Shown in pieces: positions 1-7,103 of a stretch of 11,071 bases of DNA (position 1 is its first letter; every line of letters begins with the position of its first letter). The DNA is from Pseudomonadota bacterium. Lineage in GTDB: Bacteria > BMS3Abin14. The position numbers and the translations under genes are program-made. The stretch lies in contig QIFJ01000248.1 of assembly GCA_003229755.1 (NCBI GenBank), forward strand, positions 1 through 11,071, in the 5' to 3' direction. The notes beneath the pieces are model-generated. The model was not told the origin of the DNA. It ran no database searches and saw only the letters and a program-made list of their open reading frames with translations.

Positions 1-386
1 GCTTTTTTCCCGGGCGTCTGTCCGGTGGACCCGAGAAAAACGGTATGATAGGTGAGCCAGACTATGAAGTAGATCATCTTGATGCTGGTGCCTATCGTGG
101 CGGTTGCCCAGGCGCTGCCCGGAAATGACCCGGCGCCGATCGTAAAGGTGAATCCGGAAAGCACTGCCAGGAAGATCGTTATAAAGGCCAGGATGATATC
201 GTCAATCACCAGGGCGGCGAACCGGCGCTTGACGCTGGCCAGGCTGCCCGGCAGGTAAGAGACTTCCCTGGCCGGGGTTTCGGCCTGCATGCCTGTACTT
301 GACAGTCTTTCCATCGGGGACTGACAGGATGGGCAGTATGGGGTTCCATAATCGATTGCTCCGCAGACTGAACACTGACCTCTCAC
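1..386 (-). CDS. RDD-family membrane protein with N-terminal zinc ribbon (partial)
   Basis: The visible 128 residues begin at a GTG at 386-384, preceded seven bases upstream by a strong Shine-Dalgarno (AAAGGAG, complement of 394-400). The C-terminus lies beyond the left edge. Residues 5-21 hold two CxxC pairs (Cys5/Cys8 and Cys18/Cys21), a zinc-ribbon signature. Residues 54-63 read RRFAALVIDD, the charged opening of the RDD domain, and begin a hydrophobic segment of about residues 56-80. A second hydrophobic segment spans about 103-118. The last visible residues, GSTGQTPGKK, match the conserved cytoplasmic loop of RDD proteins. RDD proteins are small inner-membrane proteins of mostly unknown function, some linked to ion exchange. 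The Shine-Dalgarno overlaps the rsmE stop codon and only 12 bases separate the genes, so it is probably co-transcribed with rsmE. The specific role is unknown. Confidence 0.8.
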   Translation of the reverse strand, partial: MRGQCSVCGAIDYGTPYCPSCQSPMERLSSTGMQAETPAREVSYLPGSLASVKRRFAALVIDDIILAFITIFLAVLSGFTFTIGAGSFPGSAWATATIGTSIKMIYFIVWLTYHTVFLGSTGQTPGKK

Positions 387-398
387 GTAGTTGCTCCT

Positions 399-1130
399 TT
401 ATCCCAGATCGCCGAAGATGCTGCCCAGAACTGCCGCTCCGGCAGTGGCCGCGGTCTCGGTTCTGATTATTCTTGGACCGATGCTGGCGGCTATGAAGCC
501 CTTTTCAACGAGATGGTGGATCTCACCATCTGTAAATCCACCCACAGGTCCGATCACAAGAAGACACGAACCGGGCTCTGGTATATCACTGACGGCCTCT
601 TTAAGGGGCGGTGATAAGCCTGATTCCCACAGAACGATGGGTAGATCGTATTCGAAAGGCATCAGGTTACTCAGGATGACGGGCGGTTCGAGTACTGGAA
701 AACGCGAACGCCCGCACTGCTTGCAGGCGGATATTATGGTCTTTTCCAGGCGTGTCTGCCTCGGCCAGGGTTTTGCGGGTTTGACCTCGGTCCTCTCCGT
801 GATCAGGGGGATGAAAGCGGTCACACCCAGTTCAGTACACTTTTGAAGGGCCCATTCGAAACGCTCTCCCTTGACAATCCCCATAGCCATTACCAGGGAA
901 AATGATGGATCATCCTCGGTTTCGGTAGATTTTATTTCCAGTTCCCCCCCCGCGGAGGAAATGGAAAGGAAAACGGCTCTGTGCATATTCCCCAGTCCGT
1001 CCACTAGCTCAACCTCATCCCCCGGTCCCAGACGCATTACATTCCTGGCGTGATGAAGTTCTTCACCTTTTAGAACCGCGGTCTTCCCATGGACTTTATC
1101 CGGCTCGATGTAGAATGTTCTGTGTGACAT
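399..1130 (-). CDS. rsmE: 16S rRNA (uracil1498-N3)-methyltransferase RsmE
   Basis: The 243-residue product has the usual RsmE length. RsmE is a SPOUT-class enzyme that uses S-adenosylmethionine to methylate N3 of U1498 in 16S rRNA. Residues 1-70 form the PUA-like N-terminal domain, with HHARNVMRL at 26-34 matching the family's H-x-LR signature. The helix with ALQKCTELGV (94-103) and the S-adenosylmethionine-binding knot motifs GPVGGFTDGE (194-203) and IGPRIIRTETA (217-227) define the catalytic domain. The second glycine motif is normally GPEGGF; here valine replaces glutamate. The ATG at 1130-1128 has AGGA three bases upstream. It lies downstream of prmA, a pairing seen in many bacteria and consistent with ribosome modification. 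The identification is firm. Confidence 0.95.
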   Translation of the reverse strand: MSHRTFYIEPDKVHGKTAVLKGEELHHARNVMRLGPGDEVELVDGLGNMHRAVFLSISSAGGELEIKSTETEDDPSFSLVMAMGIVKGERFEWALQKCTELGVTAFIPLITERTEVKPAKPWPRQTRLEKTIISACKQCGRSRFPVLEPPVILSNLMPFEYDLPIVLWESGLSPPLKEAVSDIPEPGSCLLVIGPVGGFTDGEIHHLVEKGFIAASIGPRIIRTETAATAGAAVLGSIFGDLG

Positions 1131-1138
1131 TTTTCCTG

Positions 1139-1194
1139 GTTGTTAGTTGTTAGTTCAATTTTCCCTGGAACCTGGAACATGGAATTTGGAACTA
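1139..1194. repeat. Degenerate heptad repeat tract between prmA and rsmE
   Basis: Eight consecutive seven-base words fill this gap without a phase slip: two copies of GTTGTTA, then GTTCAAT and TTTCCCT, then four words of the GGAANNN type (GGAACCT, GGAACAT, GGAATTT, GGAACTA). The last word contains the prmA stop codon (CTA on this strand, TAG in the gene). Only the eight bases nearest rsmE, with its ribosome binding site, fall outside the tract. Confidence 0.7.
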
Positions 1195-2052
1195 CTTACC
1201 AAACGTGAGCGCTACCCACTCCCCTTCACTTAATTCGTCAGACAAATTCAAACCCGATTCGGCAAAGGTTTCTATGACCTCGCTCCTGTCATCATCCATT
1301 ATTCCTGATACTATAAGAGTGCCTCCATCGGCAAGGGAGTTTGCAAGATCCCGGGAGATATATGTTAAGAGACCTCCTGTGAGGTTAGCGGTTACAAGAT
1401 CATATTTGTTCGCAACAGACCTGATTGTTCCCTCTCGGACTTCTACAATTTCAGCGACGTTGTTGTCCAGCGCATTCTGCTCGGCCACGGAGACAGCAGT
1501 TGGGCTGATATCCACTGCCAGAACTTCCCTGGCGCCGAGGAATGCCCCGGCAATGGCGAGGATCCCAGTGCCGGTGCCCAGGTCAAGCATCCTGTCGCAG
1601 GTTTTACGTGTCAATTCAAGGTCCAGGAGGACAAGACACAGCCGGGTTGTCGCATGGGTGCCCGTTCCAAAAGCGAGCCCCGGGTCCACAACGATCTCCA
1701 TCCCGCCGCCGGGCGGACACCACGACGGCCTGACGGTCAGACGTTCTGAGATCGTTACGAGACCATGCTGTGACCTGAAAACAGCCATCCAGTCCTCTTC
1801 GGGCACCTCCTCTGAGGAAAGATAAACTTCCCGGTTAATAAGTCCCATCTCGGACAAGCTGGCTATGTATTTTTCCAGGCCTGCAAGAATCCCGTCCGAT
1901 TTTTCAATATCTGCATAGGCAGTTATCAGTATTCTTTCAATTGATTCGTCAATGATAACACCGCCTGTTGAAGTTGACAGGTGATCGGATACCGCCTCGG
2001 CTGCTTCCGGGGTAACAGAAACTGTGATTTTCGTGTATATCCTGTCATTCAT
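1192..2052 (-). CDS. prmA: Ribosomal protein L11 methyltransferase PrmA
   Basis: PrmA uses S-adenosylmethionine to trimethylate amino groups of ribosomal protein L11. The 286-residue product from the ATG at 2052-2050 matches the family length (about 290). Residues 1-100 form the alpha/beta L11-recognition domain. VDPGLAFGTGTHATTRL (122-138) is the PrmA signature; LDLGTGTGILAIA (156-168) is the methyltransferase motif I, and VDIS (180-183) holds the acidic residue expected to bind the ribose. TANL (221-224) occupies the usual catalytic-loop position. The frame stays open for 76 more codons upstream, but that stretch translates intergenic repeats, including a REP-like element, so I reject the longer start. 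The chosen start has no clear Shine-Dalgarno of its own; a tiny leader frame with AGGA overlaps it. Confidence 0.93.
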   Translation of the reverse strand: MNDRIYTKITVSVTPEAAEAVSDHLSTSTGGVIIDESIERILITAYADIEKSDGILAGLEKYIASLSEMGLINREVYLSSEEVPEEDWMAVFRSQHGLVTISERLTVRPSWCPPGGGMEIVVDPGLAFGTGTHATTRLCLVLLDLELTRKTCDRMLDLGTGTGILAIAGAFLGAREVLAVDISPTAVSVAEQNALDNNVAEIVEVREGTIRSVANKYDLVTANLTGGLLTYISRDLANSLADGGTLIVSGIMDDDRSEVIETFAESGLNLSDELSEGEWVALTFGK

Positions 2053-2069
2053 AAATGAAACTGTACCAT
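2049..2069 (-). other. Possible six-codon leader frame overlapping the prmA start
   Basis: On the minus strand an ATG at 2069-2067 opens a frame reading MVQFHL. It ends in TGA at 2051-2049, overlapping the prmA ATG (2052-2050) as ATGA. The leader ATG has AGGA four bases upstream (complement of 2074-2077), while prmA itself lacks an obvious ribosome binding site. Translational coupling is an inference. Frames this short also arise by chance. Confidence 0.25.
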
Positions 2070-2094
2070 ATTTTCCTACTCTTCCTCTCCCCTG

Positions 2095-2109
2095 CCAGCC
2101 TTCGGCTGG
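2095..2109. repeat. Small perfect hairpin upstream of prmA
   Basis: CCAGCC at 2095-2100 and GGCTGG at 2104-2109 form a perfect six-base-pair stem around a three-base loop, TTC. It lies in the divergent gap about 43 bases upstream of the prmA start and is immediately followed by a heptad tract. Function unknown. Confidence 0.5.
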
Positions 2110-2111
2110 AG

Positions 2112-2139
2112 TTCCAGGTTCCAAGACCCATGTCCCAGG
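2112..2139. repeat. Heptad repeat tract, TTCCAGG type
   Basis: Four in-phase seven-base words (TTCCAGG, TTCCAAG, ACCCATG, TCCCAGG). The same vocabulary recurs at 6943-6970 and, GC-shifted, at 8763-8790. It abuts the REP-like element to its right. Confidence 0.65.
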
Positions 2140-2143
2140 AAAC

Positions 2144-2250
2144 GTCATCGCGAGGACCCTGAGCTCAGTCGAAGGGGACGAAGCGATCTTACAAGATTGC
2201 CGCGTCGCTCCTGCGGAACGCATCACGCCGCAGGCGTGACTCGCAATGAC
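2144..2250. repeat. REP/MITE-like palindromic element, 107 bp
   Basis: The element is bounded by imperfect terminal inverted repeats, GTCATCGCGAG (2144-2154) and CTCGCAATGAC (2240-2250), matching at 10 of 11 positions. Inside are the palindrome CTGAGCTCAG (2159-2168), a central inverted repeat around GATCTT-ACA-AGATTG (about 2180-2205), and a perfect seven-base-pair hairpin TCACGCC-GCA-GGCGTGA (2223-2239). The ends and the GACGAAGCGATCTT core resemble the common intergenic repeat family with GTCATTGCGAG termini. It carries no coding capacity, so any movement would depend on an enzyme encoded elsewhere. Confidence 0.65.
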
Positions 2251-2298
2251 TGCCTCACTACACTCGACTTCGACTGACACTCTGCCCTACGCACTTCG

Positions 2299-2317
2299 CA
2301 CACACCCGAAGTGTGTG
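2299..2317. repeat. Perfect hairpin of alternating CA/GT
   Basis: CACACAC at 2299-2305 pairs with GTGTGTG at 2311-2317 around a five-base loop CCGAA. It follows a stretch (about 2255-2298) of seven-base words related to CTTCGAC and CGCACTT, also seen between the tRNA genes. There is no T-tract, so I do not call it a terminator. Confidence 0.5.
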
Positions 2318-2338
2318 TCACCCTCCCCGCTGTTCCCT

Positions 2339-2390
2339 CCACTTCGACAGGTTCCCATTGGCAAGCTCAGGGCAGGCAGTGCAGGCCATC
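2339..2390. repeat. Copy 1 of a dispersed CTTCGACAGG repeat
   Basis: This segment begins CCACTTCGACAGG and ends CAGTGCAGGCCATC. Both ends reappear, closer together and in reverse orientation, at 8895-8923. This copy carries about 20 extra bases between the shared ends (2352-2375). CTTCGACAGGCTCAG-like words are common intergenic repeats in many bacterial genomes. Confidence 0.5.
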
Positions 2391-2420
2391 ACGGGAGGGG
2401 TGAAAGTAAGTACTCCAATT

Positions 2421-2450
2421 TCTAATAATCTAATTTCTAATGCTCTAATG
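2421..2450. repeat. Two tandem 15-base units built on TCTAAT
   Basis: The words TCTAATAA and TCTAATT (2421-2435) are followed by TCTAATGC and TCTAATG (2436-2450). The result is an eight-plus-seven alternation, i.e. two imperfect 15-base units. AT-rich and non-coding, it lies between the dispersed repeat and the pyrimidine heptads. Confidence 0.55.
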
Positions 2451-2472
2451 TTCCGCCCAATTACGCTCACAC

Positions 2473-2500
2473 TTCTGCCTCTTCCCTCCTGCCTCCTGCC
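2473..2500. repeat. Pyrimidine heptad tract, TCCTGCC type
   Basis: Four in-phase seven-base words (TTCTGCC, TCTTCCC and two copies of TCCTGCC). The period is the same as in the other intergenic tracts but the sequence differs. Confidence 0.6.
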
Positions 2501-2538
2501 TATCTCAAATCCCATGTCTCTATATTAAACAGGCGACC

Positions 2539-2567
2539 TTGACAGGATTAACCCTGAAACGTAATCT
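2539..2567 (+). promoter_or_regulatory. Sigma-70-type promoter for the cell-wall operon
   Basis: A consensus -35 box TTGACA (2539-2544) and a -10-like TAATCT (2562-2567) are separated by exactly 17 bases. TAATCT keeps the key first, second and sixth positions of TATAAT. Transcription would begin near 2574, giving a leader of about 50 bases before the TTG start at 2623. This is the only strong promoter I see ahead of the 2623-6930 gene block. Confidence 0.6.
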
Positions 2568-2622
2568 ATCACATTCCGTTCGGGGGTGAAGCAGCTATAC
2601 CGAGGAAAGAAGAGGGAATACT

Positions 2623-5070
2623 TTGAGAATCAGAAAGATACCAACTGGGAGACAGCGCAAGAGAAAAAGAATGAAGCTCCTGTTCCGCTCGAGTATGTAC
2701 ACAGCTCTGGCAGGTCTTATATTTATTATCGCTGTACTGGCATATTTCAGCATAAAATTGCCCAAACTCAACAGCATTGAGGATTACAAGCCCTCGTTAC
2801 CTACTATTGTTTTCGACCGGAATAATAACGAAATAACCCGCTTCTTCACTGAGAACAGGGAGCTGATTTCCATAGATCAGGTTCCGAAGATGGTTATTGA
2901 CGCGATCCTGGCCATTGAGGATTCAAACTACTATGAGCACAAAGGGCTTGATTATATCGGTATTTTCAGAGCTTTTCTGAAAAACATCCGCGCCCATAAA
3001 GTCGTTCAGGGGGGAAGTACAATTACGCAGCAGGTTGCCAAGTCGCTGCTTCTTTCCAGGGAGAGGACCTACACCAGGAAGATAAAGGAAGCCATCCTCG
3101 CGAGGAGGATGGACAAGCGGTTCAGCAAGGATGAGATTCTCGAGATATATCTCAACCAGATCTACTTCGGTTTCGGCAGTTACGGTATTGAGGCAGCTGC
3201 CAAAAACTACTTTAAAAAGCATGTCTGGGAACTGGATCTTCACGAAGCCGCGCTCCTCGCAGGTCTTCCCAAGGCTCCAAGCGCCTACTCTCCAACCAGA
3301 AATCCCCAGGAAGCGATAAAACGCCGTAATCTAGTTCTGGCCAGGATGACCGAGGAGAACTACATCCTGCCGCAGGATGAAGCTGATGCAGCCAGCAAGC
3401 CGCTGGGCATAGATCCCAACAATCAGCCTGAAGACGATCCGGTAGCCTATTTCGCGGAGTACGTAAGGCGCTATCTTTACGATAAATATGGTGAAGATGA
3501 GCTCTACCGCGGTGGGCTCAAGATCTATACTACACTCGATATTGATCTCCAGAGAGCTGCGGTGGATGCTGTCAGGGGTGGCCTGGTTGCACTGGACAGG
3601 AGACAGGGGTTCCGTGGACCCCTGGAATTCGTATCCTCCGAAAACTTCCCCGAGGCCTTGGAGAGTATAAGAGTTGATAACGGACTTATTGACTCAGCAT
3701 ATACGATCACTGATGAAGTTCCCTTCAGTGACGGCCAGGCCGTAAAAGCCCTTGTTCTGAGAGTGAACAGAAAGGGAGCCGAGCTTGATCTGGGGGGCAT
3801 TTCCGGATATTTGCCGGTAGAGGAGATGAAATGGGCCAGGCGCACAAACCCGAATGTGGAGTATGTCAACGATGTGGTCAAGGATGCAAGGAAGGCGCTG
3901 AGCGTGGGTTCCATGATCAAGGTCAAGTATCTGAACAGGAAAGATCCAGAGCGCGGTGAGCTCTTTGCCCTTGACCAGGATCCGGTTGTCGAGGGGGCAC
4001 TTATCAGTATCGATGCTCCCACCGGTCAGATACTTGCCCTGGTTGGTGGGTTCGATTACAGGAAAAGCGAATTCAATCGCGCTACCCAGGCAAGACGTCA
4101 GCCTGGATCCGCTTTCAAACCAATCGTTTACAGCGCAGCCATGGATAATGGATTCACACCATCCTCGATCATCATCGATTCACCCATCATCTACGACGAT
4201 CCCGCGGTCGAACTCAAGTGGAAGCCCTCGAACTATGAAGAAAGGTTCTACGGTCCCACAACACTCAGGACAGGTATCACGAAATCCAGGAACGTTGTGA
4301 CTATAAAGCTTGTCCAGAAACTGGGTCTACAGACGGTGATCCAGTACGCGAAAAGGTTCGGCCTGGAAAAGGACCTGCCCGAGGACCTGTCTCTCGCCCT
4401 TGGCTCCCTGGGTGTAACCCCCCTTGAGCTTACTTCGGCCTATTCGGTATTCGCCAATCTGGGGCTTCGGGCTACACCGTGGAGCATCAGGAAGGTGGAG
4501 GACAGGGGCGGTATGGTCCTGGAGCAGGGCGGTCCCGAGCTTGTCAGGACCCTTTCCGAGGACACTGCGTATATTATGCAGAACCTGCTCCGCGGTGTCG
4601 TGCAGCATGGCACAGGATGGCGCGCAAAAGCCCTGGGACGACCCTCCGGTGGAAAAACCGGTACAACCAACGACATGATCGACGCCTGGTACATGGGCTT
4701 TACACCGCGCATAGTCACGGGTGTCTGGGTGGGGTTTGATGAAGAGGCGTCTCTGGGAGTTAACGAGACAGGTTCCCGCGCCGCGGCTCCGATCTGGGTC
4801 GACTTCATGAAAAAGGCTCTGAAGGGAAGAACAGCATTGCCCTTCTCGCCGCCGCCTCCTGGTGTTGAGATGGTCAAGGTGGATCTCAAATCCGGGCTGC
4901 TGGCAGTCCCTGGCTCTACAAAGTTTATTTATGAATGCTTCAAGATAGGGACAGGCCCCCGGCAGTACGCCAAGTCTCTGGAACGAAAGGACGGCTCTGC
5001 CAGGAGAAGCTATACGCCGGGCTATATTCCACCCTCCGACCTCCCGGGACTCCTTCCCAGGGATTTTTAA
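2623..5070 (+). CDS. mrcA: Class A penicillin-binding protein 1A (transglycosylase/transpeptidase)
   Basis: This 815-residue bifunctional enzyme polymerises lipid II into glycan strands and cross-links them in the periplasm. A very basic N-terminus (1-20) precedes one membrane segment (about 25-45). The GT51 domain (about 75-250) shows AIEDSNYYEHKG (97-108, catalytic Glu99), GGSTITQQ (130-137), KDEILEIYLNQIYFGFGSYG (169-188) and AALLAGLPKAPSAYSP (209-224). Residues about 330-445 fit the OB-like insert of PBP1A proteins. The transpeptidase has the SxxK motif SAFK (Ser496-Lys499), SRN (555-557) and KTG (678-680). The start is TTG with AGAGGG about six bases upstream; an ATG 16 codons later would lose part of the basic N-terminus. 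It is the first gene of the amidase and GerMN operon. The symbol could equally be ponA. Confidence 0.96.
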   Translation: MRIRKIPTGRQRKRKRMKLLFRSSMYTALAGLIFIIAVLAYFSIKLPKLNSIEDYKPSLPTIVFDRNNNEITRFFTENRELISIDQVPKMVIDAILAIEDSNYYEHKGLDYIGIFRAFLKNIRAHKVVQGGSTITQQVAKSLLLSRERTYTRKIKEAILARRMDKRFSKDEILEIYLNQIYFGFGSYGIEAAAKNYFKKHVWELDLHEAALLAGLPKAPSAYSPTRNPQEAIKRRNLVLARMTEENYILPQDEADAASKPLGIDPNNQPEDDPVAYFAEYVRRYLYDKYGEDELYRGGLKIYTTLDIDLQRAAVDAVRGGLVALDRRQGFRGPLEFVSSENFPEALESIRVDNGLIDSAYTITDEVPFSDGQAVKALVLRVNRKGAELDLGGISGYLPVEEMKWARRTNPNVEYVNDVVKDARKALSVGSMIKVKYLNRKDPERGELFALDQDPVVEGALISIDAPTGQILALVGGFDYRKSEFNRATQARRQPGSAFKPIVYSAAMDNGFTPSSIIIDSPIIYDDPAVELKWKPSNYEERFYGPTTLRTGITKSRNVVTIKLVQKLGLQTVIQYAKRFGLEKDLPEDLSLALGSLGVTPLELTSAYSVFANLGLRATPWSIRKVEDRGGMVLEQGGPELVRTLSEDTAYIMQNLLRGVVQHGTGWRAKALGRPSGGKTGTTNDMIDAWYMGFTPRIVTGVWVGFDEEASLGVNETGSRAAAPIWVDFMKKALKGRTALPFSPPPPGVEMVKVDLKSGLLAVPGSTKFIYECFKIGTGPRQYAKSLERKDGSARRSYTPGYIPPSDLPGLLPRDF

Positions 5071-5078
5071 GGATAAAG

Positions 5079-6356
5079 GTGAGCACGATCACTCGTCGCA
5101 GAAGATCATTGGCGGTCAGAGGATGGGCTACTTTATCTGTCATGGTGTTGGCCCTTATTATGAGCGTTGTATTCTCGACGGTCTCCATCGAGGCCGATCC
5201 CCTTTCCGTCATCCAGTCAAAGGGCATGATCAATTCGCCTTTTGCAGTATTAAAGCGCGCCGGAAACCGCCTTGAACTCGGTTCCATAGTCTCTGCCTTT
5301 TCCCTGAAAACAAGTATGGATTTTCTCGGTGAGAGGCTTGACCTGGTGGGGGAAAAAGGGTCGGTTCGTCTCATGATCGATTCTCCCCTCATCCTTTCAA
5401 AAGGCGCATATGAAGTTCTATCCACGCCCATGAGAACAGAGGGAGGTAATATACTGGTTCCGACAGATTTCCTGACGAAGGCTCTACCCGCCCTGCTTGG
5501 AAGATCTGCTGCCGTTGACGAGAAGGGCAGCACGGTACTGCTGGGTGAAGAGGGAACAGGAGCTTTTGAAGGGGTGGATCCGGAGGGCCTGGTCAGGCTT
5601 GCGGCATTTATTGACAGGGATAAGCTCCTTCCCCCCGAGAAGAAAAAACTGGTGCCCAGAGGCCTGAAAGTTGTTGTGATCGATCCGGGACACGGCGGAC
5701 GGGATAAGGGAGCAAAGGGCGGCACCGGAACACAGGAGAAAGACCTGGTACTCTCCATATCCCAGAAGCTGAGGACGATGCTGGAGGAAGACCTCGGAGT
5801 GAAGGTAGTGCTGACCAGGACCGCCGACTATTTCGTGGGTTTGAAGGAGAGAACGGCTATAGCGAACAACAACAGGGCAGAGCTCTTCCTCAGTATCCAC
5901 GCCAATGCGGCGTTCAGAAGATCGGTCAGGGGTTATGAGACCTACTATCTGAGTTTTTCAGCCACCGACCTTGAGTCCTCTCAGGTGGCTCTTCTGGAGA
6001 ACAGATCGCTGGGAGTTGAAGGTGAACAGGGAGAAGAAGCTCTTCTTGAAGCCATATTATGGGATATGGCTCAATTAGAGTATATCAATCAGAGCGGCGA
6101 ACTGGCAGCACGTGTACAGCAGAACCTGGTAAAAAATGCTGGCGGGCGTGATCGGGGCGTACGCCAGGCACCTTTAGCAGTCCTCATGGGAGCTCGGATG
6201 CCAGCAACACTGGTGGAGGTGGGCTTCATCACCAATCCGGAGCAGGAGATCAAGCTGAACCGGGAAACCTACCAGACCCGTTTAGCCAGGTCCCTCTTTG
6301 AAGCTGTTTCCGATTACAACAGGAGCCTGATACGGGGCGAATTAAGGGGTCGGTGA
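5079..6356 (+). CDS. N-acetylmuramoyl-L-alanine amidase (Amidase_3 family)
   Basis: The enzyme cleaves the amide bond between muramic acid and the stem peptide, as in daughter-cell separation or wall turnover. The 425-residue product starts at GTG 5079 with AAGGA five bases upstream, eight bases after the penicillin-binding protein stop. The frame is open further upstream, but that part overlaps the preceding gene. Residues 1-38 look like an export signal (RRRR then a hydrophobic stretch). Residues about 50-160 form an extra domain resembling copper-amine-oxidase-N or AMIN-type envelope domains; I cannot assign it firmly. The catalytic domain (about 195-415) carries zinc ligands His205 in DPGHGG, Glu220 in QEKD and His274 in SIHANA, plus Glu380 in VEVGFITN. 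It lacks obvious C-terminal repeats. It resembles AmiC-type enzymes, but orthology is not established. Confidence 0.93.
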   Translation: MSTITRRRRSLAVRGWATLSVMVLALIMSVVFSTVSIEADPLSVIQSKGMINSPFAVLKRAGNRLELGSIVSAFSLKTSMDFLGERLDLVGEKGSVRLMIDSPLILSKGAYEVLSTPMRTEGGNILVPTDFLTKALPALLGRSAAVDEKGSTVLLGEEGTGAFEGVDPEGLVRLAAFIDRDKLLPPEKKKLVPRGLKVVVIDPGHGGRDKGAKGGTGTQEKDLVLSISQKLRTMLEEDLGVKVVLTRTADYFVGLKERTAIANNNRAELFLSIHANAAFRRSVRGYETYYLSFSATDLESSQVALLENRSLGVEGEQGEEALLEAILWDMAQLEYINQSGELAARVQQNLVKNAGGRDRGVRQAPLAVLMGARMPATLVEVGFITNPEQEIKLNRETYQTRLARSLFEAVSDYNRSLIRGELRGR

Positions 6357-6357
6357 A

Positions 6358-6930
6358 TTGAAAAAAGGCCGTCTCGTAACTGTTCTGTTGGTCATTATTA
6401 TCGCCGCGTCCGTATCGGCATTGCTCTTTTACCGCTCGATCCAGCAGAAACGGGATGGGCTGTCAGCGCTTGAGCCATCCGTATCTGTGCCAACTACGGA
6501 GGAAATGCTCACCATTGACCTTTATTTCACCGACAGGGAGGGAAGCAGGCTTGCCCTCGAAAGAAGAGAGATCCCGGTCGGTTTCATCGATGCTCTAGTC
6601 CGCAGCGCTATTGAGAGTCTGCTTTCCGGACCGGAAAAGAAGCACCTGACTAAAACTATTCCTGAGGGAGTTCAAATACGAAGTATGTTCGTCAAAGACG
6701 GAACGGCTTATGTGGATTTTACTTCTTCTATTGCCGCAAATCATGTGGGCGGTGCCTGGACCGAGCTTCTCACTATCTACTCCATCGTTAATACTCTCAC
6801 TGAGAACTTTGCTGAAATAGGCAAGGTACAGCTCCTGATCGACGGGAGGGAGTCCGAGACGCTTGCGGGGCACGTGGATATAAGCAGACCGCTTCTCGGA
6901 AAGGTTCAGCTGCTGGCGGGGGGCTGGTAG
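6358..6930 (+). CDS. Membrane-anchored GerMN-domain protein
   Basis: The 190-residue product begins at TTG 6358, one base after the amidase stop. AAGGGG lies eight bases upstream of the start, inside the end of the amidase gene. Residues 7-26 form a single hydrophobic anchor after a short basic start, with no lipobox cysteine. Residues about 50-185 match the GerMN domain first described in the spore germination protein GerM: MLTIDLYFTDREG (50-62), VRSAIESLLSGPEK (81-94), GTAYVDFTSS (114-123) and VQLLIDGRESETLAGHVDISRPL (157-179, described only in outline here). The domain is widespread in non-sporulating bacteria, often beside amidases, and its biochemical role is unclear. Its position suggests work on the outer face of the inner membrane with the two upstream wall enzymes. 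Confidence 0.85.
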   Translation: MKKGRLVTVLLVIIIAASVSALLFYRSIQQKRDGLSALEPSVSVPTTEEMLTIDLYFTDREGSRLALERREIPVGFIDALVRSAIESLLSGPEKKHLTKTIPEGVQIRSMFVKDGTAYVDFTSSIAANHVGGAWTELLTIYSIVNTLTENFAEIGKVQLLIDGRESETLAGHVDISRPLLGKVQLLAGGW

Positions 6931-6942
6931 TGTTAGTAAAAG

Positions 6943-6991
6943 TTCCAGGTTCCAAGTTCCAGGTTCCAGGTCACGTTGAAAGTTGAAGGTT
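6943..6991. repeat. Seven in-phase heptads after the GerMN gene
   Basis: Four TTCCARG words (6943-6970) are followed in the same phase by TCACGTT, GAAAGTT and GAAGGTT (6971-6991). The word changes from a TTCCAGG type to a GTTGAAR type without a change of register. Confidence 0.7.
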
Positions 6992-6994
6992 TAT

Positions 6995-7058
6995 CCCTCT
7001 CCCTCTTGTCAGGTCGTAGCTTTAGCGAAGACTGATGAGGGGAGAGGTTAGGAGAGGG
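6995..7058. repeat. C-rich/G-rich inverted repeat, intergenic
   Basis: CCCTCTCC (6995-7002) is complementary to GGAGAGGG (7051-7058), enclosing about 48 bases that include the words CGTAGC and GCGAAGAC. A related C-rich/G-rich inverted repeat lies at 8944-8964 in the next gap. Each is followed by CTGTAAC, heptads and the hairpin described below, so the two gaps share one composite organisation. Such DNA gives spurious proline/serine-rich frames on the minus strand. Confidence 0.5.
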
Positions 7059-7065
7059 TGAGTTT

Positions 7066-7103
7066 CTGTAACTTGATACTTGAAACTCCACGCATAGGCG
7101 TGG
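7066..7103. repeat. CTGTAAC heptads plus hairpin, copy 1
   Basis: Three in-phase heptads (CTGTAAC, TTGATAC, TTGAAAC) run into a hairpin with stem CCACGC (7088-7093), loop ATAG and stem GCGTGG (7098-7103). The 23 bases 7081-7103 are identical to 9012-9034. No T-tract follows. Confidence 0.65.

Noticed and set aside
2053..2280. 76-codon N-terminal extension of PrmA
   Set aside because: It translates the REP-like element and heptad repeats, makes the protein far longer than the family, and has no ribosome binding site.
2689..4889. Numerous opposite-strand frames inside the penicillin-binding protein gene
   Set aside because: Shadows of a strongly recognised gene; none shows a start signal or family motif.
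4935..5078. Upstream extension of the amidase frame
   Set aside because: It lies inside the penicillin-binding protein gene in another frame and would place 48 residues before an evident export signal; GTG 5079 has a good ribosome binding site.
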